Source: Acanthosoma haemorrhoidale
Lineage: Eukaryota > Arthropoda > Insecta > Hemiptera > Acanthosomatidae
NCBI GenBank assembly: GCA_930367205.1
Contig: OV884009.1
Span: 35,535,841 to 35,599,840 of the forward strand
DNA: 64,000 bases
Direction: 5' to 3'
The notes under the pieces were generated by a model. The model had not been told where the DNA came from, ran no database searches, and was given only the letters and a program-made list of their open reading frames with translations. A program made the position numbers and the translations under genes. Of the stretch, positions 35,072-45,400 are shown one piece after another; the first letter of the stretch is position 1, and each line of letters opens with the position of its first letter.

Positions 35072-36274
35072 ATGGAACCACCCGGTAAGCTTCAGTTCGC
35101 TAAGCTGGAGGCGGATTTGGCCCAGGCCATAGAAGAAAAAGAACGTCTAAACGTACAAATGTTCAGGGAGCAGGAGAGATCACAGATGTATCTGGCAAAG
35201 GTGCGGACCCAGAATTCATCGTTCGTCCATGGACTAATCAGCCAGCTGGAACCCTTTACGGGGACGTTGGGGGAACTAGATCACTTCCTCAAGGGAGGCG
35301 ATCAGATCAAAGCTCTGATGAACACCAGAAAGGGTCTGGGCACAATCACAGATTCAGACATAGTCGTGTTGGAGACTGCACTCGTGAGCAGGATCTCAAG
35401 GAAGGTCCTGAACGCCATACAGGGAGACGTGTCGCTGACCTGGGAAGAGACGAAAGTAAGGTTGAAGAAGCTGTACGGAGGGGGTAGGTGGACCCCAGAG
35501 GAAGATGTGTTTTACCTCATCAAGGAGAAAAGAACTCAGGGCCAATCGGAGGGCGATTTTGCGGAGAAACTTTTAGTCATGCACAACCGGCTTGTGGAAA
35601 AGATGGTCGAGACCTGCGGACAGGAAGAAGCAGCCCACAGACTACACTTCATAAGACAGTTGATGAAGGTCCAGCTAAACCATTATCTGGACAGGCCGGG
35701 ATCTTTGCCGAAGGACAGGGAGGTGATCGACTGTGCACACGAGCTTATTGATGCAAGGGAACGGAAAGAGCTAAGACCCAGGCTGCCGGAGTCGAGTTGG
35801 ACGGAAGTAAGGAATGTGAGGAGAGCGAGAAGGAGCCCGCCAAGACAATCTGGATTTGGCAGGGGCATGGAGAGGCGGACAGGTAGAGGGCAGGACGAGA
35901 GGAGAAGGAAGCAAGAAAAGAGGTGTTATGAATGCAACCGACCAGGGCACGTGGCAGCTCAGTGCAGTCAAACTAAGTGTTTTGAATGCGGGAGACAAGG
36001 ACATATGGCCAGAGACTGCCCTCGGCGCAACACCAGAGGCAACAGAAGGGGATTCCGACCAGAGCCTATGGAGGTTAATCAACAGGAGTGGAACCCACGG
36101 AGACCGGCAGGGCGAGACGGGACACCCTACTCCAGCGGAGAGTCGTCGGGAGAGGAGAGTGGTCGGTCGGAGCGCAGCGCCCCGGCGTCGAGACACGAGG
36201 TAAGTGGGGGAAACTCGTGGAAGGGAGGACCCTCGGGAGCCGAGGTAGTTAGGGGAAGGAGACGGAACGAATGA
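35072..36274 (+). CDS. gag: Gag polyprotein with two zinc knuckles
   Basis: Gag forms the virus-like particle and packages element RNA. I take ATG 35,072 (400 residues); a slightly longer reading needs a TTG start. The N-terminus is charged and heptad-like (LEADLAQAIEEKERLNVQ), suggesting a coiled coil at residues about 8-45. A helical capsid-like region follows, with TWEETKVRLKKLYGGG and LHFIRQLMKVQLNHYLDRP, then an Arg-rich linker (about 245-284). Two CCHC zinc knuckles, CYECNRPGHVAAQC (285-298) and CFECGRQGHMARDC (303-316), bind nucleic acid. The C-terminus is rich in Ser, Gly, Arg and Glu. The frame is closed by TGA at 36,272-36,274, and the same frame stays open into pol. No disabling change is seen inside gag. 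Confidence 0.9.
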   Translation: MEPPGKLQFAKLEADLAQAIEEKERLNVQMFREQERSQMYLAKVRTQNSSFVHGLISQLEPFTGTLGELDHFLKGGDQIKALMNTRKGLGTITDSDIVVLETALVSRISRKVLNAIQGDVSLTWEETKVRLKKLYGGGRWTPEEDVFYLIKEKRTQGQSEGDFAEKLLVMHNRLVEKMVETCGQEEAAHRLHFIRQLMKVQLNHYLDRPGSLPKDREVIDCAHELIDARERKELRPRLPESSWTEVRNVRRARRSPPRQSGFGRGMERRTGRGQDERRRKQEKRCYECNRPGHVAAQCSQTKCFECGRQGHMARDCPRRNTRGNRRGFRPEPMEVNQQEWNPRRPAGRDGTPYSSGESSGEESGRSERSAPASRHEVSGGNSWKGGPSGAEVVRGRRRNE

Positions 36275-37876
36275 GGGTGCGATACGGAGGGGGGCAACCC
36301 GACGCGCACGCTGAGAGTAAACAACAGCGAAAAGGGGAAAGAGGGGTTTAGGTTGCCCGTGGCGAGAGGGAAGGTATCCGGAATTCGATTCCTAATCGAT
36401 ACGGGAAGCACCCACTCGTTGATAAGCGAAAGGGGGGCGAAGGAATTGGGAATCTGGGAGGGACGAGAAACGTGCAAATGCACGGTAACCACGGTCAGTG
36501 GGAGGTGTGAAACGGAGGGGGAAGCGCGATTAAGCCTTCGCGAAATAGCGGGATGTAAGGGAGGGGTCACAACGCACATCATGAAAAATTTATCTGATGA
36601 TTACGACTTGATAATAGGGTGCGACATCTTACAGAAAGCGGGGATGAGGTTGAAGGTCCGGCGCCATAAATGGGAGTGCGAAATGGGAGAGTATAATTAC
36701 GAAATCGTCACGGAACGAAGGGGAGGGAGAGTGAGGATCGGAGCAGCAGGATGTGCTCGCGACTCGGTAAGTAGGCTGGTAGCAGCAAATGGGGACCTGT
36801 TTCATCAGGAACCGGGGTTATTACCGACTACGGGAAGGACACAACATCGGATTCCAGTGAAATCAGAGACACCCGTGTATGTGAAGGAAAGGCGGTACCC
36901 CCAAGCGATGAGGGAGATCATAAAGGGGCAGCTCGAGGAACTCCTGAGGCAGGGTATCATACGCCCCAGTAACTCTCCCTATAATAGTCCGTTGTGGGTT
37001 GTGGAAAAGAAAAGCGGGGATAGTCAGAAGCAATACCGGGTGGTAGTGGACTACCGGAAATTGAATGAGGTCACCGTGGACGAAAGGTACCCACTCCCGA
37101 GGATTGAGGACATACTCGATCGCCTGTCGGGAGCGACAGTGTTCAGCACGCTGGACCTCAAGAGCGGGTACCATCAGGTTAGGATGGCAGATGAGGACGT
37201 TGGGAAGACGGCGTTCTCTTGGGAGCGGGGGCATTACGAGTTTGTGAGAATGCCCTTCGGTCTGAAGGGGGCCCCGCTAACTTTCCAGCGTCTTATGGAC
37301 GAACTCCAAAGGGGGCTGGGCGAGGACTTCTCGCAGGTGTATATGGACGACCTGATAGTGTTCAGCAAGACTGAACAGGAACACGTGCAGCACCTTAGTC
37401 GAGTCCTCGCCAGAATAAGGGAGTTCGGACTAAGATTATCGCGGGAGAAGTCCAGGTTTGGTCTGAGGGAAATTAGGTTCCTTGGTTACACCGTCTCACA
37501 AGACGGGGTGCAGCCGGATCAGGAGAGGGTTAGGGCGATACAGGAAGCACCCCTTCCCAAGAACGTGCGGGGTATTCGCAGGTTTCTCGGGATGATAAAT
37601 TACTACCGGAAGTTTATCCCAGGGATCGCGGAACTCACCAACCCATTAACGGAATTGTTAAGGAAGGGGCGGAGTTTCCGGTTGGGGCCGGAGCAAATTC
37701 AAAGTATAGAGAAATGCCGGGACATCCTTACCACGAAACCATTATTAATTTTCCCGGATTTTGGGAAGACATTCCGGATCACGACGGACGCGAGCGCGAG
37801 TGCCATAGGGGCGGTCCTGTCGCAAGACACTGGGGGGGGGGGGAGAAACCTGTTGCCTATGCGGGTCGCCAGCTGA
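36275..37876 (+). CDS. pol: Pol part 1: protease, reverse transcriptase, start of RNase H
   Basis: This frame continues directly from gag after one TGA, with no other stop. An aspartic protease motif FLIDTGSTHSLIS has its Asp near 36,398. Reverse-transcriptase blocks follow in order: VVDYRKLNEVTVDERYPLPR, FSTLDLKSGYHQV (first catalytic Asp), MPFGLKGAPLTFQ, VYMDDLIVFS (YMDD at 37,340-37,351), and FLGYTVSQDGVQPD. The connection (FLGMINYYRKFIPGIAELTNPL) and the first RNase H block RITTDASASAIGAVLSQD come next. The product would copy element RNA into DNA in the particle. The frame then hits a run of 12 G (37,832-37,843) and ends at TGA 37,874-37,876, while RNase H continues in another frame. Synthesis probably requires readthrough of the gag TGA. 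Confidence 0.9.
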   Translation, partial: GCDTEGGNPTRTLRVNNSEKGKEGFRLPVARGKVSGIRFLIDTGSTHSLISERGAKELGIWEGRETCKCTVTTVSGRCETEGEARLSLREIAGCKGGVTTHIMKNLSDDYDLIIGCDILQKAGMRLKVRRHKWECEMGEYNYEIVTERRGGRVRIGAAGCARDSVSRLVAANGDLFHQEPGLLPTTGRTQHRIPVKSETPVYVKERRYPQAMREIIKGQLEELLRQGIIRPSNSPYNSPLWVVEKKSGDSQKQYRVVVDYRKLNEVTVDERYPLPRIEDILDRLSGATVFSTLDLKSGYHQVRMADEDVGKTAFSWERGHYEFVRMPFGLKGAPLTFQRLMDELQRGLGEDFSQVYMDDLIVFSKTEQEHVQHLSRVLARIREFGLRLSREKSRFGLREIRFLGYTVSQDGVQPDQERVRAIQEAPLPKNVRGIRRFLGMINYYRKFIPGIAELTNPLTELLRKGRSFRLGPEQIQSIEKCRDILTTKPLLIFPDFGKTFRITTDASASAIGAVLSQDTGGGGRNLLPMRVAS

Positions 37877-38823
37877 ACGGGGCCGAGACGCGTTACAGTG
37901 CCATCGAGCGTGAATTGTTGGCGGTGGTATGGGCAGTGGAGCATTTCCGGCCGTACGTGTACGGCAGGCTATTTGAACTGTACACGGACCACAAACCACT
38001 GGTATACCTGGGGAACCTGAAGGAGTCGTCGGCAAGGGTAGCCAGATGGAAGGAGCGACTCGCCGCGTACAATTTTAAAATTATGCACAAAAAGGGGACC
38101 GAAAACGCGGTCGCAGACTGGCTTTCCCGGGAGTTGGTAGTGAATGCTCTGGAGGAGGAAGTAGGCCAAGAAGAACCGTTCGCGGTGCGGTACCTGCGGG
38201 AGTGGGCCGAGAGCGGACCGGAGATCCCCTTAGTTCAGAGAGACCCGGGGCAGGTAGAAACCCCGTCCGAACGACCTACGGACCTACCCGAAATCGATGG
38301 AATAATTAATGATAAGAGGAGACAAATAATTATCAAATCGAAACGGGAGCCGGGAGTCGAGACGAGGGCGAGCGAATACGCGGGGCTGTCCTCCGTGACC
38401 ATTAGGGCACAAGCCACGGTGGATGATGACGATTTGGAGCGGGCCATTGAGCAATGCACGAAGCCGGGGCAGGGTTGCCATATATATATCGGGAATAGAT
38501 TGTTGGCCGATAAAATTAAACGGTTATGGAGACAGGAGCGCCTAGGGATGGGGTACACATTAGTTAGGTGCCTTAGACAGGTGGAGACGGTCACCGAAGC
38601 AGAGGTGCAGGGTCGGTTAGTGAAGGACCACCACGTGGGCAAGACCAATCATCGGGGGATTGAGGAGACGCTCCGGGCGTTGAAGAGGTTATATTTTTGG
38701 GTAAATATGGGGCGGACAGTCAGGGAGGTCGTTACGCGGTGCGAAATATGTCAGAGGGCGAAGTACGACCGACAACCCCGGTGGCGGAACAAACGGTCAC
38801 GGAAACGGCGGAGGAGCCCTTGA
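37844..38823 (+). pseudogene. pol: Pol part 2: rest of RNase H and integrase zinc-binding region
   Basis: After the 12-G run the coding signal resumes one base out of phase. PVAYAGRQLNGAE, YSAIERELLAVVWAVEHFRP, YTDHKPLVYL and NAVADWLSREL are the remaining RNase H blocks. A linker (about 38,150-38,560) leads to the integrase N-terminal HHCC domain: HHVGKTNHRGIEETLRALKR, then TRCEICQRAKYDRQP. The frame stops at TGA 38,821-38,823, and the integrase core lies in the next frame, with the switch at a run of four C (38,776-38,779). An ATG at 37,714 in this frame lies before the switch and encodes only a shadow of part 1. As sequenced, this segment is not joined to its neighbours. Confidence 0.85.
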
Positions 38824-39716
38824 GGATTATCCAGACGGATCTCTATAGTAATGAAGGTCAGTCGTGGCTCACGATCCTAGATACTTTTAGTAAGATCGCC
38901 ATGGCATATCCCGTAGAAACCAAGACACCCGAGGTGGTATGGGAGGGGATACTCCAGTGGTGCGGCACGTACGGGGTCCCCGATATGATCGTGTCGGATT
39001 CGGGGCGGGAATTTGATAATGACTGGATCCGGGAACAGAGTAAGGAACTAGGAATAAACTGGCGGCGGAACACCCCCCATCACATCAAGGGTAGGGGCGC
39101 GGTGGAACGTCTCCACAGCACGCTAGGAGAGCATCTCCGGCTATTTAGGATAGACCGACGACTCGATTCCTATACGGCGATGCCGCGCGCAGTAGTGGCA
39201 TATAACCACAGTATACACTCAGCAACGGGGCTATCGCCGGTGGAAATAGTGTTCGGGCAAAGGCGGCGCGATCGAGGAGACCTGATGACGGCGCATAACT
39301 TAGGGTTATGGGAGCAACTAGGGGAAGCGCGCAAGGAACGTCGGGCGATGTGGGAGAGGGTCCGTGAGCGAGTAATCAGAGAGAAACGGACTCGCGTAGA
39401 TAAAGCTAACGGCAGACCCGGGATCGTTAGCGCGGGCTCGGTCGCGCTGGGGACTATGGTATACCGCAGGTTGAGGACAGCCCGTAAGAAGGGAGACGCG
39501 CGGTACGAGGGACCGTACGTAGTGGTGGCGGTCAGAGAACACAACCTCTATACGATCCGGGACGTCAACCACCCTTTCCGGTCGCGCACCGTCCACTTAG
39601 AGGAGCTAAGAGTACCGTCGTCGGTGGCTCGACGGATGACGGGGGGCGGCGCTCCGACCGACACACCACACTGTTCGAATGAGCAGGTTATGTTTGAAAG
39701 ATGTAAAACTCCCTAG
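38771..39716 (+). pseudogene. pol: Pol part 3: integrase catalytic core and C-terminus
   Basis: Integrase would insert the cDNA. The DDE core is complete: IIQTDLY (first Asp), IVSDSGREF (second Asp) and GRGAVERLHSTL (Glu), with exactly 35 residues between the second Asp and the Glu (D,D35E). VVAYNHSIHSATGLSPVEIV follows, as is typical of Ty3/gypsy integrases. The C-terminal part has a GPY/F-like module (YEGPYVVVAVREHNLYTIRD) and then the ending LEELRVPSS; no chromodomain is recognised. The frame closes at TAG 39,714-39,716. ATG 38,697 opens this frame upstream, but residues before about 38,780 are a shadow of part 2. All catalytic residues are present; only the frame junction is broken. Confidence 0.85.
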
Positions 39717-39936
39717 TACGTAAGGCATTGTAAATAAATAAAGGTTGAACCATATTAGTTAAGATATAACGGGTGAAGGCCTTGTGGCCGGAATCCAACT
39801 GTAATTAGTAATTGTGAACGGTAACAAAGAAGTTATCGGGGGCAGGAACTGCCCTGGTTATGTTCGTTGTACAAGAACTGTTTATTTTTGTTTATTTTGT
39901 TGTGATGTTATATTGAGTTCTTAGGTATAAGAAACT
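39717..39936 (+). other. Short 3' untranslated part of the LTR element
   Basis: About 220 bases between the integrase stop and the polypurine tract, with no ORF. There is no room for an envelope gene. Confidence 0.8.
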
Positions 39937-39946
39937 GGAGGGGGGG
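39937..39946 (+). other. Polypurine tract
   Basis: GGAGGGGGGG directly abuts the 3' LTR start (AGTTAACT). It would prime plus-strand DNA synthesis. Confidence 0.85.
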
Positions 39947-40130
39947 AGTTAACTGGGGAGCCTACTACGAGAAGACAACATAGGTAAGACTCCCCAGCTA
40001 ATCCCCTCAGAGTATTAACTAAGGTATATATAGATGTCAGAATACAAATAAAGCCATTCTCAGTCTAATCGTTGTCTCAGTCTGTACCTTCTTCCCCCTT
40101 TTTATCGTTAGTGTTCGGTTGATCTTAACT
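39947..40130 (+). repeat. 3' LTR (184 bp)
   Basis: Identical in my reading to 34,778-34,961. The AATAAA at about 40,047-40,052 would direct 3'-end formation of the element RNA. Confidence 0.95.
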
Positions 40131-40299
40131 TTTAACGAGTACAGCATGCAATATGTCAATGTCTATGTCAGTGTGCATCTCATAAATATGTTGATTCAAC
40201 AATTACGAATGCAAGATGGAAGACGATGAAGTGATTGTGTTTAATAATTTTTGCAGTGTTTCATCTATTAATAAAATAGGTTATTGAGATGTATTGACA

Positions 40300-40670
40300 C
40301 TTCACAGGCACTGGGCAGTCATAAAATGACCGGGGACAGATCAAGTTTTTTGATTCGTTGCAGCACCTCACAAGGACAGTGTTTAACACTATGACCCCAC
40401 CACACTTCCCGTATCAATGGCAACAGACTGTGGGGGAAAAATAGGTTAATATTTACTTTAAATTTTTATTGTTAGATGTAAGTTAGTTTTAAGTCTATGA
40501 TAAATAACGTGGGCCCCATCACTTTTAATAAATTCTGTCCATTAATGTATAATGTACACCATTTTACTTTTGTACAATACAGATCACTATTTTGTATACT
40601 AGAATTTGTATGAAATGTAACCAAGCTACAGGAAATACAATGAAGCAATTGGAAATAAATTAGTTTTTAG
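40300..40670 (+). mobile_element. LINE-B 3' end, plus-strand copy
   Basis: Shares long blocks with the reverse complement of 18,888-19,210: ATCAAGTTTTTTGATKCGTT, GCAGCACCTCACAA, CAGTGTTTAACACTATG, ATGGCAACAGACTGT and GTAAGTTAGTTTTAAGT. It covers the last codons of the reverse transcriptase and a diverged 3' UTR ending near GGAAATAAATTAG. Frame and stops are decayed. Confidence 0.75.
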
Positions 40671-42290
40671 AATCTACATTTTGTACATATATCAATTTGG
40701 AATAAGAAGATATGGGGAAAACAAAAAAAAAAAAAAAAAATATGTACGGAAATTATAGCTGAGCTTAAAGTGACTCTTCTTTCGTTGAGGCATAGAAACA
40801 TCATCGTTATGTCTGAATGTTACTACAATATCATCGCAAAAATGATTGAATCTGTATGAAATTGAAATGTATTTCAAACCATTTCGAAATATTCTAATTA
40901 GTATTTTATTAAAATATACTAATTGAAAATATCAGAACCAAAAAAATTACATTACATTTACCACTTATTAATCAATATCCGGATATGCCCTCCTGGCATG
41001 ATAATTATAAGAGATTATCATTTATAATATTGATAGGGAGTGAACAAATCATATCAATTTAGTTTCTGACTTAAAAGTTAATACAGAAAGTAAGCCACAT
41101 CTATTTATTAATAAGTCTTTACATATGCTTATATGCTGAAATATATTTTTTTTAAATAGGAAATGGAATTTATAATTAATGTGAAAAAAATTTAGTTTCA
41201 AAATATCCTTTAATCTATAAAAAAAAAATACAGCTAGTACTGATCATTGGGCCAAATAGTATAATCTGTTATAATTAAGGCAATTATTACTGTATGATGG
41301 GTGAAAATAATTTTAGTGACCTTGGCTTAAACAGTGCTACATTAAATATGGATGGAAACATCAAGCCTTTCTTTGTCAGAAAGACTCAGTATCAGTTTGA
41401 AACATCACAATTTATCTTCTGGTTAATCCCCACAATAGTTTTGTAATCCAGTTTATATAAGATGCATTCAAAATCGTATGCAAGGATTTGCTTACGATTT
41501 TTGGAGTAATATGACTACGATTGTGTGAGTGCATCAAACGTTATATAAAAAAATTAACGTTGAAGAAAACATTTTTAGTTATTTTTTAGTGAACCACAAT
41601 AAAATTAACCCGTTATTTGGTTAATTATTTTATATGGTGACATTGTGACAAAATAAAATCTTTATAAAGACAGAAACGAATAAGATATTTGGGTCAACAA
41701 GTTACAAAACATCACGAATGAAATCAAATAAAAACGATTGATTCTCTCCTGCTGGGAAACAAAATAGGAATTTTTGTGCCCGTGTCTTAGATTTCACTAG
41801 CAATAAAAGTTATAGTACCAATGGAATTTGTGGTAGGGCCGTTAAATTCCTTGGGAATTCTTCCTACCTCCCAGACTTCCGAACTAGTTCCGTTTCCTTT
41901 TACATTGTTTTATTGACTTACGTCGTTCTATCAATACAATCTTATATTTTCCAATTCACGTCTATTATTTTTCTTACGTTTGTTGATAAATTAATTTTCA
42001 TTAAAGTAGTCCGGTTATTACTGGAACATTATCGTATGAAACACTTGAAAATAGATTACACAATTCAGCGTTTTTCGGTCGTAAAAATTATTTTATTGAC
42101 AGAAGATTCGGAATTTTCAATATCTTCATTGGACGATCTCGTCAGGTTCAGTCATCAAATAATTGGAAGAAACATCAAACTATTTATTTAGGGCACAGCC
42201 ATAAATACATGTGATTATTTATTCCCTATTAGCCTTCTCACCTCCCCTAGGTAAGGAATATGTTTAGAGAAAATAACCAGCAAAACATGG
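40671..42290. other. AT-rich unassigned DNA
   Basis: No gene recognised. An A17-type homopolymer lies near 40,723-40,740. The 92-codon ORF at 41,913-42,191 has no known motif and sits in AT-rich DNA; I give it little weight. Confidence 0.5.
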
Positions 42291-42440
42291 TTTTCTCAGT
42301 GCAAGATAAATAACCATTGTGATATTAGAGTGTGGTTTTTAGACGTCTGAAATTTCTAATACACCTTTATTACTTACTTCCCTGCTTTCTAAAAGATCCT
42401 TTCTACTCAATAACAGCCTCATGTGGGATATGTAATATAA
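42291..42440 (-). repeat. Dispersed repeat R4, inverted fragment (copy D)
   Basis: The reverse complement contains AGAAAGCAGGGAAGTAAGT, GTGTATTAGAAATTTC, AGACGTCTAAAAACCAC and, further on, AAAACCATGTTTTGCTGG. These are collinear with R4 copy A at about 12,095-12,215. Confidence 0.6.
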
Positions 42441-45400
42441 CACTGAGGTAAAGTAATTTTACAATTGCTAAATGTTTTATGGTCACGTTTTATGTTGTAC
42501 TGTGGAAGTAACTCCTTAACCAATGCAGGAATGACACATAATTAAATGATGTTTGCTTGAAATTAATTTGTAAGTAAAATTACATATTGATCTTGTTTTT
42601 GGGAAAAAAAATCCACTGAACTGGATATATGTAGTGAGGAACATGGCATATCCCCCTCTCAGATCTAAGGAAGTTCCTCAAGGAAGCGGGACACTTTCCC
42701 CGGATCGGAACGTGGGTCGGGTAAGGGCCAATATTTACTAGCTGCTAGACATATCTGTCTGTGTGCGTGAGAGGGCTCTTCGTCATCTGGCCAAGGGACA
42801 ACTGCGCCCTTTCACTTAGCCCTGGACCGTCGCCAAATAACTTGATCTATCCGTGTAGCCGTCTGCGAATACTCCTTCTTCCCACTTGGGATCAGGCTTA
42901 AAAAATAATTTGTACTCTACAACCTTGGGATAAGTTTATAACTATCCCGCCTGTATAACTTAACACTTGTTATATAATTTACTAAACCTTGAGGTTACAA
43001 TATCAAAGACTGTAGGTGCATTGTGATAAATGCGTGAGGACATTGCGATGTAGCACGGACCGTTGACTATAGCTCTACACCCTTTGCTCCAAATTAAATT
43101 ATTTAAACCATCTTTCAAATAATGTATCTGCAAATCCCAAAAATAGCAGTACTACAGGATTACATTGTGGGGCTATTTTTTGTTCTCTTGTGTGTGTATC
43201 CTTTAATTAAATTATGATTAGCAGTTTATTAATTGATGCATTGTTACATAAAATTACTCTAAAGCTTGTCTGTTTGGGTTTATATGTTATATGCTGTTGT
43301 CATGTTGGCAAATGAGGATAAAATAACATTTCGAGGAATCGTGTTTAGCGTGAGTATGTCAAGATTTTTCTAGCTTAAATGATGGTGGTGCTCCATACTG
43401 GGATACTGAGCTAGAAAGGAGCTTATTTTTGGTTGCGAATTTTGATTTTTTATTAAAGTTAAACAGCATTTTGTAAAGAAGCCTTTTACCTTGTTTGTTG
43501 TAGTAAATGTTAAACAAAGATAATTGACATATGTGTACCATGGAGTAGAGACATTATTAATGAGAATGTAGTTGTTGATTTGGGGCATTATTTTTGTGTA
43601 AATTCATACTTCAGTTTAACGTGGGGGTTAAAAACGGTATTTGGATCAGGTGAAGAACTATTGGTCTAAAAGTTACACATACACGAATTTATAAATAATT
43701 TCTAGTAGTGGAATTCACCCCCACAGGTTTTATAATTAATAGGTTAAAAAAAATATTTATAGTAATTACCGAGATCTCCTGATCTCGAGTCAGAATATCT
43801 ACTAACTTAGCCATACCTGCAAAACAATAACCCTAGTTAATATCTAATCTGATATTTTATAACTTAATAAAAATTGTAAGAACGACGAGCTTCCAAAAGC
43901 TGACTACAGTGTAATCTATTTAAAATGTTATCATCAGTTTTGTCTGTATATGTTTCAGGCAAGCTGCAACTCACTGCTGCGAGAGACCAGAAGTGTTCAT
44001 AATTACTAATTTGTCACATAACTACATTTAATTATAAGAATAGTTTTTCCTCAGTTTAATTAAAAAAAACATGTATAGAAGCATATATTCTTATATAATT
44101 TAAGTAGGTTGTCATTGGAGATCTTGATGCCTTGGATAATTCAATTATTATATTCCCATAAAATTTATTAAGTCCCAAACTAAATCCCTAGCACTTGTAG
44201 AATAATTAGGTTGGGGATAGTTCTTCAAGATGTGAATTTTGGAGATCATTTTATCTTAAGCAGGGAGGGATAATAGATTGTGTAAGGCCCCCAGGGGATG
44301 GTCTTTGGTGATTTAAAGATGCCCGTTCCTTGCCTCCAGCCAAACCCATGGAATATTTTACTGGAATCCTTCGTTCCAAGCAGAAATATTTTCAAGCAAC
44401 TTTCTTAATCTACCCCCATAAAAAAAAAATTTCCATCAAGGTCGAAATAAAATTTTCTACAATTGATTGTTAAATACGATCTAGGATAGTGGGGGTATTT
44501 AAGTCGGAACGAAGAGCATTTAGATTCAATGATTAACGATTGGGTTTACCTGACGTTTGACGTTCCCTATAGTTAAATTGCGTTAAACCTAAATGGTTTT
44601 GCGGTATACAATTGTTGTCTGTATCCTCCTCACAACAGACACAACCAACAATAGTTCCTGGATATAACTAAATTGAAATATACCCTCTTTTCCCTCCCTA
44701 CTTAAAGCATGAACACACATTAAGCACCAAGTACTTAAATAAGACTTTGTAATATAATTGTTCCGGATACCTTAACAAATGATTCTTAAAGCTGTAACCC
44801 TCAACAAAAACGTTAATTTGTCTCTTTTAGCTAAGTGCGTAGTAGAATAAATCTAGGATGGAGAGTAATAGAGGAATTTGACAATATTTGATCGAAATTT
44901 GAATATAATTTATACAAGGAATTTTAGTTTTTTTAGGAAATATAGTACAATATCAATCAAAATCATAATTCAGATTCCTATAACAGTGCACTAGACCACT
45001 ACGACGATCTTCAGTTGTCTAAATATCACATCGTATAAAGAAACCTTAAATTGACAGAATGTATTCACCAAGTAAAAACTTCTAGCAGATAAAGATTGAT
45101 CAACTAATAAATAATATATTTATAAATTAATATAATAAGATAAATCAATCAATCACATAAGCACTAAACAATAACCATAATCCATATTATTAAATGTGAA
45201 ATGCTAGTCGAAGTGAAGACTCGTTCCACATTTTTGAAAGACGCCATATTCATAGAGAACCAGCTGTTTGTTTCATACCCGTACTTCGTCGGTTGACTTG
45301 TGCACTTTTCCCTATATGAAAATAATTTAATAAAAATAAATTAAAATAGTACATTTATTGAAACGGTTTTAAATTGCTATAAGAAAAAATATTTTTTGGT

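Larger units (their letters stand above)
34778..40130 (+). mobile_element. Ty3/gypsy-type LTR retrotransposon
   Basis: A 5.35-kb element with two 184-bp LTRs that I read as identical, a primer-binding site abutting the 5' LTR, a gag-pol coding region in the order protease, reverse transcriptase, RNase H, integrase, and a polypurine tract abutting the 3' LTR. The order with integrase last is diagnostic of the Ty3/gypsy group (Metaviridae). No envelope-like frame follows integrase; only about 230 bases separate its stop from the 3' LTR. Identical LTRs imply a recent insertion, but I see no clear target-site duplication (flanks end GATA and begin TTTA). The interior is GC-richer than the surrounding DNA, as expected for a recent arrival. 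Confidence 0.95.

Noticed and set aside
35771..36582. Minus-strand ORFs of 141 and 151 codons opposite gag-pol
   Set aside because: Shadows of the GC-rich gag-pol frame; they have no known motif and the plus strand explains the region.
37832..37843. Programmed ribosomal frameshift at the 12-G run
   Set aside because: A second frame change of the same kind occurs 0.9 kb downstream, so homopolymer contraction is the simpler explanation.
39717..39946. Possible envelope gene after integrase
   Set aside because: Only about 230 bases remain before the 3' LTR and no ORF is present.
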